A DNA stretch of 64,000 bases from Pantoea cypripedii (GCF_002095535.1 NZ_MLJI01000001.1:1787832-1851831); one strand, 5' to 3'. Positions 29,044 to 42,594 are shown, numbered from the stretch's first letter. The notes: generated from the letters alone by a model not told the origin. Program-made: numbers and translations.

Positions 29044-30123
29044 TTAGAACTGGTACACCAGACCCACCGCAGTGATGTCGTCGGTAGCCAGACCCAGCGG
29101 GTTGTTGTCCTTCAACAGGTTGATGCGGTATTCCGCATAAGCAGACATGTTTTTGTTGAAGTAGTAAGTTGCACCAATTGAGGTGTACTTGATGATGTCC
29201 GCATCGCCGATGCTCTCAATGTCTTTACCTTTCGAAGACACGTAGCCCACAGACGGACGGAAACCGTTCAGGAACTGATACTGCGCAACCGCTTCGAAGT
29301 TCACCGCTTTGTTGGCGAAACCACCAGAAATCGGCGTGGCATTCATGGTCTGACCGTACATGGTCGCCAGATAGATCTGGTTAGCGTCGTATTTGATACC
29401 GGTTGCCCAGTGCTGCGCTTTATCACCGTGACCACGGGTAGCGGCATTCTGCGTCTCAGTACGATCCAGGCTGGCGTAGGCACCGACCAGGCTCAGACCG
29501 AAGTCGAAATCGTAAGAAGTCGACAGGGCGAAACCATCACCATTCGAACGGCGTACCGCGATGGTTGAATAATCGGTGCGGTCGTTTTTGCCTTCGTACT
29601 GAGCAGCAATGTTCAGGCCTTTAACCAGACCGAAGAAATCTTTGTTACGCCAGGTCAGCACGCCAGTAGAGCGGCCAGACAGGAAGGCGTCGGTGTAACC
29701 TGAGTCACCACCGAAGAACGGCAGCATATCGGTGTAGCCCAGCACGTCATAAACCAGACCGTAGTTACGGCCGTAGTCCAGTGAACCGAATTCGCCATAT
29801 TTCAGACCCGCGTAACCCAGACGGGTACGGTTACCGGTTTGTGAATCGGTGCCGCCTTCGGAGTTGCTCAGGCTGTACTGATACTGCCAGAAACCATAGC
29901 CGGTCAGCTGGTCAGTAATTTTGGTTTCGCCTTTGAAACCCAGACGGGTGTAAGAGGAGGTTTCACCGTTGTTGTTGTCATCATCAGAAAACAGGTGTGA
30001 AACGTTGATTTTCCCGACCAGGTCAAGTTTGTTGCCATCTTTGTTATAGATTTCCGCGGCGTGAGCAGTAGAAAGTCCCAGCAGTAACGGCATTACTGCT
30101 GTCAGTAAAGAACGCTTCATCAT
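29044..30123 (-). CDS. General trimeric porin (OmpC/OmpF/PhoE family)
   Basis: 359 residues starting [15 protein letters not shown], a signal peptide cleaved after AHA so that the mature protein begins [13 protein letters not shown]. The sixteen-strand porin pattern is clear: [46 protein letters not shown], the constriction loop L3 ([17 protein letters not shown]) and the C-terminal phenylalanine in VGLVYQF. L3 usually reads PEFGGD; here Glu is replaced by Phe. The start resembles OmpF, but I cannot separate OmpF from OmpC by eye. It forms an outer-membrane diffusion pore. A long A+T-rich upstream region is available for OmpR control, not resolved here. Confidence 0.93.
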   Translation of the reverse strand: MMKRSLLTAVMPLLLGLSTAHAAEIYNKDGNKLDLVGKINVSHLFSDDDNNNGETSSYTRLGFKGETKITDQLTGYGFWQYQYSLSNSEGGTDSQTGNRTRLGYAGLKYGEFGSLDYGRNYGLVYDVLGYTDMLPFFGGDSGYTDAFLSGRSTGVLTWRNKDFFGLVKGLNIAAQYEGKNDRTDYSTIAVRRSNGDGFALSTSYDFDFGLSLVGAYASLDRTETQNAATRGHGDKAQHWATGIKYDANQIYLATMYGQTMNATPISGGFANKAVNFEAVAQYQFLNGFRPSVGYVSSKGKDIESIGDADIIKYTSIGATYYFNKNMSAYAEYRINLLKDNNPLGLATDDITAVGLVYQF

Positions 30124-30645
30124 TTAAATTTTACCCTATGTTATTTTTTAATTGTTGCCCTGCTATGGGGCGAAACGAAAATGACACAAAAGGTTCAAGA
30201 TCGAAAGTGCAATAAATGTAACAATTTATTTCGTGTTGGCTTTTTGTGCGAAAGCCAATTTCGTATTCCAATATATGGAAATAGTTATTGTTTTTACTTA
30301 TCTGTATCCGTAACCGAAATCATGTACTTAAAATAACCAATATCATGATATTTAAGGTTTTATTATTTTATGATTTAACCCTGATATTTGATTTTCTAAT
30401 GCCTGTATATAGGATCTGTCTATGTGATTTTGTTCAATAACATATTAACGATGCCACCTAATAATTAGCCTGATCACCTTTTCTATAAATACGCTGTTTC
30501 TGTTTATTTCTGAAATTATAATAACCTTAGTCACTAAAAAACTTTCCATCATCATCCCCTTCCACAGTGGTGAAAATAACCGCAATGACGTTATTTGTTT
30601 GTTAAAACCTGTATTAAAAATAGCCAGTTCGATAGCGCGTTTTAG

Positions 30646-30702
30646 TGCACCAATACCGTGCCTTTGTGCACCAATCGTGAACGTTGCGCCCTAAAGTGGT
30701 GC
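30646..30702 (+). promoter_or_regulatory. NtrC-like enhancer sites of astCADBE
   Basis: GCAC-N7-GTGC (30647-30661) matches the NtrC dyad. A second, weaker dyad, GCCC-N7-GTGC, lies at 30688-30702, and a half-site GCAC at 30668. They are about 220-280 bp upstream of the sigma-54 promoter, a normal enhancer distance. Confidence 0.6.
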
Positions 30703-30912
30703 TTCTTTTGCGTCGTATTGGCGAAATATTTGCTGGCCGGTCACAAAAGCAATATTTCATTTTGCGAATGCATAAATCCTCTTAAGAATTCTCTGACATA
30801 TAGACGCCATCAGACTGATATTCACTTTTTATGCATTTAAAGTGAATAGTGACATGATATAACTCATTGATATTTCGTTGCATGGATCCATTTATGCATT
30901 TTTTCCTCTGGC

Positions 30913-30928
30913 TGGCACGGTTACTGCA
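30913..30928 (+). promoter_or_regulatory. Sigma-54 promoter of astCADBE
   Basis: TGGCACGGTTACTGCA has GG and GC separated by exactly 10 bp and matches TGGCACR-N4-TTGCW apart from CTGC for TTGC. E. coli astC is transcribed by sigma-54 with NtrC. Confidence 0.85.
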
Positions 30929-31009
30929 ATATACAGTTAAGCCGAGGGTTACCAGTTTTTAACATTTTTAAAACAAAGGCTTCACGTTACGTGGAGCAGG
31001 AGAAGGGTT

Positions 31010-32226
31010 ATGTCAATGCAGGTTTCACGTCACGATTTCGATCAATGGATGATGCCAGTTTATGCTCCCGCCGCGTTTGTACCGGTGCGCGCTGAAGGTT
31101 CAACACTCTGGGATCAGCAGGGTAAGGATTACATCGATTTCGCCGGAGGAATTGCCGTTAATGCGCTGGGACATGCGCATCCGGCACTGCAACAGGCGTT
31201 GCAGGAACAGGCCAGCAAACTGTGGCATACCGGTAACGGCTACACCAATGAACCTATCCTGCGTCTGGCAAAACAACTGATTGATGCCACCTTTGCTGAC
31301 CGCGTGTTTTTCTGTAACTCCGGGGCTGAAGCCAATGAAGCGGCGCTGAAGCTGGCGCGTAAAGTGGCGCATGACCGATTCGGTGCAGAAAAAAGCGGTA
31401 TCGTCGCTTTTAATAACGCCTTCCATGGTCGCACTTTATTTACCGTCTCGGCGGGTGGTCAGCCTGCCTATTCCCGCGATTTTGCGCCGCTGCCACCGGA
31501 TATCCAGCACGCGCCTTATAACGATCTTGCCGCAGCGGCCGCCTTAATTAATGACCAAACCTGTGCGGTGATCGTTGAACCGATTCAGGGTGAGGGCGGC
31601 GTGGTACCGGCTGATCCCGCGTTCCTGCGTGGCCTGCGTGCACTCTGTGACCAGCATCATGCCGTGCTGATTTTCGACGAAGTCCAAAGCGGCGTAGGCC
31701 GTACCGGTTCGCTTTACGCTTATATGCATTACGGCGTGACCCCGGATGTCCTCACGACCGCCAAAGCGCTGGGGGGCGGGTTCCCAATCGGCGCGATGCT
31801 GACGCGTGAAGATCTGGCGCTGGTGATGGGAGTGGGTACCCACGGCACCACCTATGGCGGCAACCCGCTGGCTGGCGCGGTCGGGGGCAAAGTGATGGAA
31901 CTGATTAACCAGCCCGCCTTTATGGCTGGAGTGAGTGAACGCCATCTGTGGTTTGTTGATGCTCTGGAAGAACTGAATCAACGTTTGCCGTTGTTTAAGG
32001 AAATCCGCGGACTTGGCCTGTTGATTGGCGCGGTGCTGAACGATGATTTCGCCGGTAAAGCCAAACAGTTCAACCTGGCCGCCGCGGAAGAAGGTGTCAT
32101 GGTGCTGATTGCCGGTGCCAGCGTGGTGCGCTTCGCCCCGGCGTTAAATATCAGTGAACAGGAAGCGAAAGAAGGGCTGGCGCGTTTCGCCCGTGCCTGT
32201 GAACGCGTGCTCAAAGGAGCAGCATT

Positions 32227-32230
<4 letters not shown>
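31010..32230 (+). CDS. astC: AstC, succinylornithine transaminase
   Basis: 406 residues, the E. coli length. Class III PLP aminotransferase: [33 protein letters not shown] and [14 protein letters not shown] with the PLP-binding lysine. It converts succinylornithine plus 2-oxoglutarate to succinylglutamate semialdehyde, step 3 of the pathway. It can also use acetylornithine. First gene of the five-gene operon; GGAG lies 8 nt before the ATG. It overlaps astA by 4 bp. Confidence 0.96.
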
Positions 32231-36049
<3,819 letters not shown>

Positions 36050-36054
36050 TGCGG

Positions 36055-36073
36055 GGGGCGAATGTTTCGCCCC
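36055..36073 (+). other. Small hairpin between astB and astE
   Basis: GGGGCGAA-TGT-TTCGCCCC is a perfect 8-bp stem in the only gap of the ast operon. No T-run follows, so it is more likely an mRNA stability or processing element than a terminator. Confidence 0.5.
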
Positions 36074-36096
36074 TGGCTTTACGTTAAGGAGAGAGA

Positions 36097-37092
36097 ATGC
36101 AGGATTTTTTACAACAAACATTGTCTGGCCGGGTGCCACAGGAGCGTCAGGGGCAAAACGCCCACCTAAGCTGGCAATGGCTTGATGAGGGCATTCTGTC
36201 CTTAACCCCGCACGCACCGACGTCTCAGGCGCTGGTGTTGTCGGCGGGGATTCATGGTAATGAAACCGCACCGGTTGAGATCCTTAACTTGCTGCTCACG
36301 CCCCTGTTGCGGGGAGAAAAACCACTGGCGGTACGCCTACTGGTGCTGCTGGGAAATCCCCAGGCGTTGCGCAGCGGCAAGCGCTATCAGCAATATGATA
36401 TCAATCGTCTGTTCGGTGGCCGCTGGCAGCAGGTGTCCGACGTAGCGGAAGCGCGACGCGCGATGCGGCTGGAGCAGGCGCTGGAAACCTTCTGGCACAA
36501 CTGCATCAGCGCTGAGACGCGCTGGCATCTCGACCTGCATACTGCGATTCGCGGTTCTTATCATGCCCGCTTTGGTGTGATGCCACTTAACCCGCGTCCG
36601 TGGCCGGATGACTTTATGCACTGGCTGTCGGCGGCGGGCCTGGAAGCGCTGGTGTTCCATCGTTCACCGGGGGGCACTTTCACCCATTTCAGCTGTGAAC
36701 ACTTCTCAGCCGCCAGCTGTACGCTGGAGCTGGGTAAGGCGCTGCCGTTTGGCGAAAATGATCTCACCCAGTTCAGCGCAGCGCATCAGGCGCTGGCGGC
36801 GTTGTTATACGGTGACGCGTTGCCGGAAGTTCAGGGCACGCCACGTCATTATCGTGTCGCCCAGCAAATTACCCGACATGGGGAAGATTTTGTGTTGCAC
36901 ATGGGGCCGGAAACCCTGAATTTTACCGCCTTTCCACAGGGCACCCTGCTGGCGGAGGAGGGGGATACCCGTTATTACGTGCAGCAGGCACGGGAATATG
37001 TGCTGTTTCCCAATCCGAACGTCGCACCGGGTTTACGCGCTGGCCTGATGCTGGTGGAAGAGAATGAACAGACCCAGGCGCTGGCGTTGTAA
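36097..37092 (+). CDS. astE: AstE, succinylglutamate desuccinylase
   Basis: 331 residues (E. coli 322). Zinc carboxypeptidase-like fold of the AstE/aspartoacylase family: SAGIHGNETAPVEIL with the first zinc ligands, HLDLHTAIRGS with the third, and RSPGGTFTHFS. It releases succinate and glutamate, the last step. AAGGAGAGAGA precedes the ATG. A REP-like repeat lies just after the gene. Confidence 0.96.
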   Translation: MQDFLQQTLSGRVPQERQGQNAHLSWQWLDEGILSLTPHAPTSQALVLSAGIHGNETAPVEILNLLLTPLLRGEKPLAVRLLVLLGNPQALRSGKRYQQYDINRLFGGRWQQVSDVAEARRAMRLEQALETFWHNCISAETRWHLDLHTAIRGSYHARFGVMPLNPRPWPDDFMHWLSAAGLEALVFHRSPGGTFTHFSCEHFSAASCTLELGKALPFGENDLTQFSAAHQALAALLYGDALPEVQGTPRHYRVAQQITRHGEDFVLHMGPETLNFTAFPQGTLLAEEGDTRYYVQQAREYVLFPNPNVAPGLRAGLMLVEENEQTQALAL

Positions 37093-37107
37093 AGAGCGCA
37101 TCGGGTG

Positions 37108-37132
37108 GTAGCAGCGTGATTTATCGCGCTGC
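37108..37132. repeat. REP-like palindrome after astE
   Basis: GTAGCAGCGTGATTTATCGC at 37108-37127 continues as GCTGC; a diverged copy of the GTAGCGGCG family. The rest of the 37093-37380 gap holds the spy promoter region without a clear gene. Confidence 0.7.
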
Positions 37133-37380
37133 ACCCTTTCGTTTTACCGACAAGAACGTTACACTCCTCCTTAATTCCTGCGCTTTTTACCTTATTTGTC
37201 ATACTCTTTTGCAATTCCTCACGCATTTCTTCTCAATCTCTCCATGATCGCCTGATATCTGTCTTTTATGCTTTCAGGGCTTTACTCAGCCTCTGAGTAG
37301 TTGACGTTCAGCGTCGTATGCTTGTTTCCGAAGACGCGACACAGGCTGTCGTCATGAAACTGAAAAGTAAGGACAATATT

Positions 37381-37881
37381 ATGCGTAAACTGACTTCCCT
37401 CTTCCTGGCTACCGCGATGGCTCTCGGTGCTGCCAATATCGTCCATGCTGCGGCAGACAACCTGACGCCTCCGCCAGCCGGCAGCGAGAAACCCATGCAT
37501 AAGCCGCCGATGATGCGCCATGGTGGCATGGACATGATGTTCAAAGGTCTGAATCTGACCGACGCGCAGAAAAAACAGATGCATGACATCATGCGTGAAA
37601 GCCATAAAGACTTTAAACGCCCGTCGCTGGAAGAGCGCCGTGCTAACCACGCCATCATTGCGTCTGACAGCTTCGACCGTGCGAAAGCCGAAGCCCAGGC
37701 AGAAAAAATGACTGCCAACGCGAAAGACCGTGCCGTGGCGATGATGGAAACCCAGAACAAACTCTATAACGTCTTGACGCCTGAACAGAAAAAACAGTTC
37801 AACGCCAATTTTGAGAAACGTCTGACAGAGAAAGGCCCGCACGACGGTAAAATGCCACCACCACCGGCTACTGGCGAATAA
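37381..37881 (+). CDS. spy: Spy, periplasmic ATP-independent chaperone
   Basis: 166 residues (E. coli 161). Signal peptide MRKLTSLFLATAMALGAANIVHA is close to that of E. coli. The mature protein has the two LTxxQ motifs (LNLTDAQKKQM, LTPEQKKQFNANFEKRL) and a highly charged helical body. It prevents aggregation of unfolded periplasmic proteins and is under Cpx and Bae control in E. coli. The ATG at 37381 has AAGGAC upstream; an earlier in-frame start at 37318 would extend before the signal peptide. The astE-spy neighbourhood matches E. coli. Confidence 0.95.
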   Translation: MRKLTSLFLATAMALGAANIVHAAADNLTPPPAGSEKPMHKPPMMRHGGMDMMFKGLNLTDAQKKQMHDIMRESHKDFKRPSLEERRANHAIIASDSFDRAKAEAQAEKMTANAKDRAVAMMETQNKLYNVLTPEQKKQFNANFEKRLTEKGPHDGKMPPPPATGE

Positions 37882-37904
37882 TCCATTTAGCCTGACGGTT
37901 TGAG

Positions 37905-37962
37905 ACCGCCGACGTTGTCCATCGCACCAGCTGCTTTGGGCAGCGTCGGCGGTTTTGTTTTT
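37905..37962. terminator. Terminator after spy
   Basis: A 10-bp stem ACCGCCGACG (37905-37914) / CGTCGGCGGT (37944-37953), with a 29-nt loop, is followed by TTTTGTTTTT. It reaches the 3' end of the convergent cho gene. Confidence 0.75.
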
Positions 37963-38821
37963 ACAGCGGAATCAATGGGTAATCACCCGACAACAACGGG
38001 CGGCAGAGAATTTTATAGCCATCGTGATCAAAGCCCTGTGATGCCCGCTGTAGCTGACGCGCTTCCTCTTCGCTGCTCACCGAACCCAGCCAGAACCAGT
38101 GGTCAATCACATGGATCTGCGTCATCCCCTCACCACGTTCAACCATGCCAACGGCGCCCGGCCATGGCCAGCACACCACGCGTAAATCCTCCAGCGCCGC
38201 CTGCAAACGCTGTTGATGCGCGCTGATCGTCTCGTTACCACAGCAGGCTCCGGCGCAGCGTTTCAGCGCGGCACGAAAGCACCCCCGACCGCTGCGCAAA
38301 CTCTCCAGACCGAGCAAGCCGTGGCACAGACGTTGTTCATCGGCGATGCTTTTCAGTTTTTCCAGCGCCGCATGGCGGCTGCGAAACAGGCCATACAAAT
38401 TGGGGGAAGAGGAAAAATCGAGATCGCGGGCATAAACCACCTGCGGAGCGGCATCGCTCAGCTGGAGCGAGCAAAGCTGGCGGTTTTTACGCAGGCGCTT
38501 ATTAAACAGCGGCTGTTGCGTTTTGATCATCTGCGCTTCCAGCAGCTGCGCGCCGAGATCACCCGCCGTCGGGATCCAGCTGACGCGCCGGGCCTGGCGC
38601 AACATGCTGGCTTCATCAGGGGTACGGAAATGGGACATTACCCGGCTGCGCAGATTGACGCTCTTGCCGATATACAGTGGCAGGCTGTCACTTTCGCCGT
38701 GGAAAACATACACGCCGGGCTGGTTGGGTAAACCTTCCAGCCACTGACGTAAATGTTCGGGATATTGATAAATGGCCGCCGCATCAAATTCGAGGCGGTT
38801 GCGGGTGGATTGTCTGACCAA
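37961..38821 (-). CDS. cho: Cho, UvrC-like excinuclease subunit
   Basis: 286 residues (E. coli 295). Homologue of the UvrC N-terminal half with a GIY-YIG nuclease domain: QPGVYVFHGESDSLPLYIGKSVNLRSRVMSH, LLEAQMIKTQQPLFNKRLR, and LKRCAGACCG. It makes the 3' incision in nucleotide excision repair at lesions UvrC handles poorly. The C-terminus is slightly shorter than in E. coli. A LexA-type palindrome precedes it, as expected for an SOS gene. Confidence 0.94.
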   Translation of the reverse strand: MVRQSTRNRLEFDAAAIYQYPEHLRQWLEGLPNQPGVYVFHGESDSLPLYIGKSVNLRSRVMSHFRTPDEASMLRQARRVSWIPTAGDLGAQLLEAQMIKTQQPLFNKRLRKNRQLCSLQLSDAAPQVVYARDLDFSSSPNLYGLFRSRHAALEKLKSIADEQRLCHGLLGLESLRSGRGCFRAALKRCAGACCGNETISAHQQRLQAALEDLRVVCWPWPGAVGMVERGEGMTQIHVIDHWFWLGSVSSEEEARQLQRASQGFDHDGYKILCRPLLSGDYPLIPL

Positions 38822-38834
38822 AGAACACTCCGAT

Positions 38835-38854
38835 TACTGGTTACCTATCCAGTA
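38835..38854 (-). promoter_or_regulatory. LexA-type box of cho
   Basis: TACTGG-N8-CCAGTA is symmetric and has one change in each half from the CTGT-N8-ACAG consensus. It lies 14 bp upstream of the cho ATG. Confidence 0.65.
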
Positions 38855-38883
38855 TATCAGCCTGGCGCTTTTCTCGCCAGCGA

Positions 38884-39774
38884 CTACAGGCGGCGCGTTG
38901 CCAGCCAGCAAATCAGCGAACCGAGGGTGATCATTAACACGCCCTGCCAGAAGGCCAGCGAGGGTGTCAGACCCAGCCACAGCGAGGCCAGCAAGGCCGA
39001 CAGCACCGGGGTGAAGTAGGAGGCGGTCGCCAGCAGCGTCAGGTTGCCGTGCTGGATACCGTGGTTCCAGGCTGAATAGGCGACGGCGGTCGACATCCCC
39101 ATAAACAACACCTCAAGCGCCGGAGTCAGGCTGAAATGTAGCGAACTAAAATCTTCCGTCACAAAAAATTTGGTCCACAACGCCAGCGCGGTGATGACAA
39201 AGAACAGATTGACGCCGCTTTTGCCGTTGGCGTATCGGCGCGTCACGTTGTTGTACAGCCCCCAGGCGAATGCGGCGATAAATGCCAGCCCGTAGGCCAG
39301 TGGATTGCTGAGCAGGTTGTGTCCAAGTTGGCTGAGTGAACTGCCGCCGCGACTCTGCAACACCCAGATAATGCCCGCCAGCGACAACAGTAACCCCGGC
39401 CATAGCCAGAAGCGAAAACGCTGCTGATTAATCGGAATAGCAAACAAAATGGTCAGGCACGGCCAGAGATAGTTGATCATCCCCAGTTCCAGCGACTGGG
39501 CGCGATCCTGGGCCAGACCAATCGCCAGCGCGAGGCAGATTTCATAGCCAACGAACAGCAACCCGCCACCCCACAAATAGCGTGCAGGTAACTGCCGCAA
39601 ATTCGGCAGGCCACGAGTCAGACATAACAACACGGCGGTGGTGGTGTAAATCAATGCTGCGCCGCCCGTCGCGCCGAAGGCTTCACTGACGCTGCGCAAC
39701 AAACCAACGGTGGTGCTCCAGAGTAAAATCGCGCTCAGCCCGATCAGGGTGGCGCGCGGTAAATGTGCAGACAT
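38884..39774 (-). CDS. yddG: YddG, aromatic amino-acid exporter of the DMT superfamily
   Basis: 296 residues with ten predicted membrane helices. Strong similarity to E. coli YddG: LIGLSAILLWSTTVGL, SVSEAFGATGGAA, YEICLALAIG, LGMINYLWPCLTILFA, ASYFTPVLSALLA and the C-terminal CWLATRR. It exports Phe, Tyr, Trp and analogues from the cytoplasm. In E. coli yddG is not located here, so this is a local rearrangement. Confidence 0.87.
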   Translation of the reverse strand: MSAHLPRATLIGLSAILLWSTTVGLLRSVSEAFGATGGAALIYTTTAVLLCLTRGLPNLRQLPARYLWGGGLLFVGYEICLALAIGLAQDRAQSLELGMINYLWPCLTILFAIPINQQRFRFWLWPGLLLSLAGIIWVLQSRGGSSLSQLGHNLLSNPLAYGLAFIAAFAWGLYNNVTRRYANGKSGVNLFFVITALALWTKFFVTEDFSSLHFSLTPALEVLFMGMSTAVAYSAWNHGIQHGNLTLLATASYFTPVLSALLASLWLGLTPSLAFWQGVLMITLGSLICWLATRRL

Positions 39775-39801
39775 AGGGAAGATTCAAATCAGGCAAAGAA
39801 A

Positions 39802-39831
39802 GGCGTTTTCCGTCCAGCGGAGGAAAACGCC
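39802..39831 (-). terminator. Terminator after nadE
   Basis: GGCGTTTTCC / GGAAAACGCC is a 10-bp stem with a 10-nt loop, 8 bp past the nadE stop. On this strand it is followed by TTTCTTT. Confidence 0.7.
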
Positions 39832-39839
39832 GGATGGGG

Positions 39840-40667
39840 TTATTTTTTCCAGAAATCGTCGAACACGGTGATCGGTGGGCGGCGTTTGTGTTCAGTTTTC
39901 AGATACCAGCCTTCGATGGTTTTCGCCGCAGCGGCATCGATGGTTTTCCCTTCCAGGTAGGCATCGATCTGCTGATAGGTCACACCGAGAGCCACTTCAT
40001 CCTGCAGGCCCGGACGATCGTCTTCGAGATCGGCAGTGGGGTGCTTCAGGTAGAGATGCTCCGGGCAGCCCAGCAACTTCAGCAGCTGTTTACCCTGGCC
40101 TTTGTTCAGACGGAAGATTGGGTTGATGTCGCTACCGCCATCACCGTATTTGGTGAAGAAACCGGTGACGGCTTCTGCCGCATGGTCGGTACCCACCACC
40201 ACGCCTTTGGTCATACCGGCGATGCTGTACTGGGCTTTCATACGTTCACGCGCTTTTTCGTTGCCGCGAATGTAGTCAGACAGGGTAATACCCGCGTCCT
40301 GCAAGGCACGCTCACTGGCGAGGACCGCCTCTTTGATGTTCACCACCAGCGAACGGTCCGGCTGGATAAACGCCAGCGCATCCTGACAATCCTGCTCATC
40401 CGCCTGCACGCCATACGGCAGGCGCACGGCGATAAAGGTGTAGTCCTGATCCCCGGTTTCCTCACGCAGTTCACGGATGGCGGTCTGCGACAGGATACCG
40501 GTCAGCGTGGAATCCTGACCGCCGCTGATACCGAGCACCAGGGTTTTAATCCCCGGATTGGTTTTCAGGTACGACTTCAGAAAATCGACGCTAACACGGA
40601 TTTCCTGCTGGGGATCGATAACGGGTTTAACGCCTAAGGCTTCAATGATTTCCTGCTGCAGTGACAT
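39840..40667 (-). CDS. nadE: NadE, ammonia-dependent NAD synthetase
   Basis: 275 residues, the E. coli length. Last step of NAD synthesis: deamido-NAD, ATP and ammonia to NAD. PP-loop [10 protein letters not shown] (about 46-55), [55 protein letters not shown] and the C-terminal [19 protein letters not shown] are all present. Confidence 0.98.
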   Translation of the reverse strand: MSLQQEIIEALGVKPVIDPQQEIRVSVDFLKSYLKTNPGIKTLVLGISGGQDSTLTGILSQTAIRELREETGDQDYTFIAVRLPYGVQADEQDCQDALAFIQPDRSLVVNIKEAVLASERALQDAGITLSDYIRGNEKARERMKAQYSIAGMTKGVVVGTDHAAEAVTGFFTKYGDGGSDINPIFRLNKGQGKQLLKLLGCPEHLYLKHPTADLEDDRPGLQDEVALGVTYQQIDAYLEGKTIDAAAAKTIEGWYLKTEHKRRPPITVFDDFWKK

Positions 40668-40740
40668 GAACCTCTCCTCAAGTCAGTTGCCGGGCGGCAC
40701 AATGCGAATGATGTCCTAAAGCTAACGCGGCTGGGCCAAA

Positions 40741-40764
40741 ACAACAAGCCGTATGGCTTGTTGT
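40741..40764 (-). terminator. Terminator after the Bcr/CflA transporter gene
   Basis: ACAACAAGCC-GTAT-GGCTTGTTGT is a perfect 10-bp stem between the transporter and nadE; on the minus strand it is followed by TTT. Confidence 0.7.
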
Positions 40765-40784
40765 CTCAGTTATTTGCTGGTAAA

Positions 40785-41975
40785 TCAGGCGCTTTTCGGC
40801 TTCATTGCCAGCAGGAAAAACATCACAATCGCCAGCATAAAACAGCCGAAAATAGTACCAGTCATGCTAATAACCGAGGTGCCGCCGAGGCCGGTGACCG
40901 GCACGCTGATGGCACCAAGGGTGAACATGGTGACGCCGATAACCGCTGAAGCACTGCCCGCGCGGTGACCCTGGCTTTGCATCGCCAGTGATGAGGCAGT
41001 GGTGGCGATGACACCGTTACTGGCGATGGTGAAGAACAATGCCACCAACAAAATCGGTAACGGTGCGCCGCTGATACCGGCTAGCAACAGGCCGAGTGAG
41101 GCGACGAAGGCCAGTACCAGTCCACCCTGCAACACCCGATACTCGCCCCACAATGGACACAGGCGTGCGCTGGTCTGGGAAGCAATAATCAAACCGACGC
41201 CATTGGCGGCGAAGCACAAGCTGAACGCCTGCGGTGACAAACCATAAATCTGTTGCAATACAAAGGGGGAGGCACCGATATAGGCGAACATGCCCGCCAT
41301 CATAAAGCCCTGGGTCAAACAGAAACCCATAAAGGGACGATGGGTGATGACCTGGCCGAGTGCCGCCCAGGCGGAGAACACCGATCCTTTACTGCGTCGT
41401 TCCGCTGGCAGGGTTTCATGCAACTTCCAGCGTGCCAGCAGGATCAGCACAATCGCGATCGCGGCCAGCACGACAAAAATACCGCGCCAGTTAAGCAGCG
41501 TCAGGAGTACGCCGCCCAGTACCGGTGCGGCAATCGGTGCCAGGCCGTTGACCAGCATCAGCAGCGCAAAAAAGCGCGTCAGTTCGTGGCCGCTGTACAT
41601 ATCGCGCGCCACGGCACGCGACAGCACCGCACCACCGGCACCGGCTAAACCTTCAAACAGGCGCGCCACCAGCAGCTGATTAATATCTTTAGCCAGGGCA
41701 CAGCCGATCGACGCGATAAACAGCAGCACCAGCGAGAGCAGTAGCGGGCGCAGGCGGCCAAATTTGTCACTCATCGGGCCAAATAACAGCTGACCTGCAC
41801 CGAGGCCGAGCAGGCCTGCGGTCAGGCTTAATTGCGCGGTGGCCGTTTGAGTGTGCAGATCCTGCGCCAGCTCAGGCAGTGCGGGGAGATAGAGATCGAT
41901 ACACAGTGGCCCAAGTGCCGCAAGCAGACCAAGGATGATGGCGTAAACCAGGCGATTCGAATGTGCAGGTGTCAT
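40785..41975 (-). CDS. Bcr/CflA-family multidrug MFS transporter
   Basis: 396 residues and twelve membrane helices. DLYLPALPELAQDL in helix 1, the motif A-like LLFGPMSDKFGRLRPLL after helix 2 and RLFEGLAGAGGAVLSRAVARDMY in helix 4 are diagnostic of the Bcr/CflA (DHA1) family of drug and bicyclomycin exporters. Its ATG overlaps the end of the upstream tetR gene (4 bp), so the pair forms an operon. The substrate is unknown. Confidence 0.9.
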   Translation of the reverse strand: MTPAHSNRLVYAIILGLLAALGPLCIDLYLPALPELAQDLHTQTATAQLSLTAGLLGLGAGQLLFGPMSDKFGRLRPLLLSLVLLFIASIGCALAKDINQLLVARLFEGLAGAGGAVLSRAVARDMYSGHELTRFFALLMLVNGLAPIAAPVLGGVLLTLLNWRGIFVVLAAIAIVLILLARWKLHETLPAERRSKGSVFSAWAALGQVITHRPFMGFCLTQGFMMAGMFAYIGASPFVLQQIYGLSPQAFSLCFAANGVGLIIASQTSARLCPLWGEYRVLQGGLVLAFVASLGLLLAGISGAPLPILLVALFFTIASNGVIATTASSLAMQSQGHRAGSASAVIGVTMFTLGAISVPVTGLGGTSVISMTGTIFGCFMLAIVMFFLLAMKPKSA

Positions 41976-42556
41976 TTATCCTCTGTTTTTATTAAGTGTG
42001 AAATCAGGTTCTGATAAAGGTGTTGCAGGGTAACCGCTGACGCTTTCTGTGGTGTCAGTCGGCGCAGGGCGGTGCCATCGAACAGCACCGCCAGGACTTC
42101 AACGCAGCCATCGACCTGATCATCGCTGAGCTCAGGATGGCTGGTGCGAACTTTCTGGCGGGCATGGCTAAACATGCGGGCATCGGCGGCTTCCAGCATG
42201 GCGGCGACGCGGGGGTTGCGACCTGCCTCGGCAGCGACATCCAGCATCAGCAAATCATCTTCACTGTTCAGATTTTCACGTCCGGCGAGCAGGGCGGCGA
42301 GCTGATCGCTGTCGACCCGATCGCGCATCGCCGCCACGCGTCCGTCAACAATGCGTTTTACCATTTCTTCAATGATGGCGTCTTTGCTGGGGAAATAACG
42401 GTAGATCTGCCCGACGCTAAGATTAGCCGCACTGGCCAGCCGCGCCATGCTGGCGGCATGGAAGCCTTCCCGGCGGAAACACTCGCGAGCAGCACGAATG
42501 ATTTCATCCTGACGCTGGCGGTGGCGCTGGTCTTTGTTGTCGCGTTGTTTGGTCAT
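41972..42556 (-). CDS. TetR-family repressor, probable regulator of the Bcr/CflA transporter
   Basis: 194 residues from the ATG at 42556, which has AGGA 7 nt upstream; an upstream in-frame start at 42634 would run through the likely operator. N-terminal TetR helix-turn-helix: RRQDEIIRAARECFRREGFHAASMARLASAANLS VGQIYRYFPSKDAI (split here; about residues 15-61). The C-terminal ligand domain is divergent, as usual. An inverted repeat 20 bp upstream fits autoregulation. Confidence 0.88.
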   Translation of the reverse strand: MTKQRDNKDQRHRQRQDEIIRAARECFRREGFHAASMARLASAANLSVGQIYRYFPSKDAIIEEMVKRIVDGRVAAMRDRVDSDQLAALLAGRENLNSEDDLLMLDVAAEAGRNPRVAAMLEAADARMFSHARQKVRTSHPELSDDQVDGCVEVLAVLFDGTALRRLTPQKASAVTLQHLYQNLISHLIKTEDK

Positions 42557-42576
42557 AACCGTCCTGAAAATAGTTT

Positions 42577-42594
42577 TGAGAGTGCTTATTCTCA
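42577..42594 (-). promoter_or_regulatory. Candidate TetR-type operator
   Basis: TGAGA-N8-TCTCA is an 18-bp dyad located 20 bp upstream of the tetR ATG, between it and its likely promoter. Confidence 0.45.

Larger units (their letters stand above)
30124..31009. other. Long divergent regulatory region between porin and astC
   Basis: 886 bp, strongly A+T-rich on the porin side. It holds NtrC-like sites near 30646-30702 and the sigma-54 promoter of astC at 30913-30928. No convincing gene is seen; a 60-codon frame at 30658 overlaps the NtrC sites and has no ribosome site. I found no MicF-like RNA with a terminator beside the porin. Confidence 0.6.

Noticed and set aside
30124..30640. MicF-type antisense RNA beside the porin
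   Set aside because: No terminator-like hairpin with T-run and no recognisable MicF sequence in the expected place.
30658..30840. 60-codon plus-strand frame upstream of astC
   Set aside because: It overlaps the NtrC-like dyads, lacks a ribosome site and shows no family resemblance.
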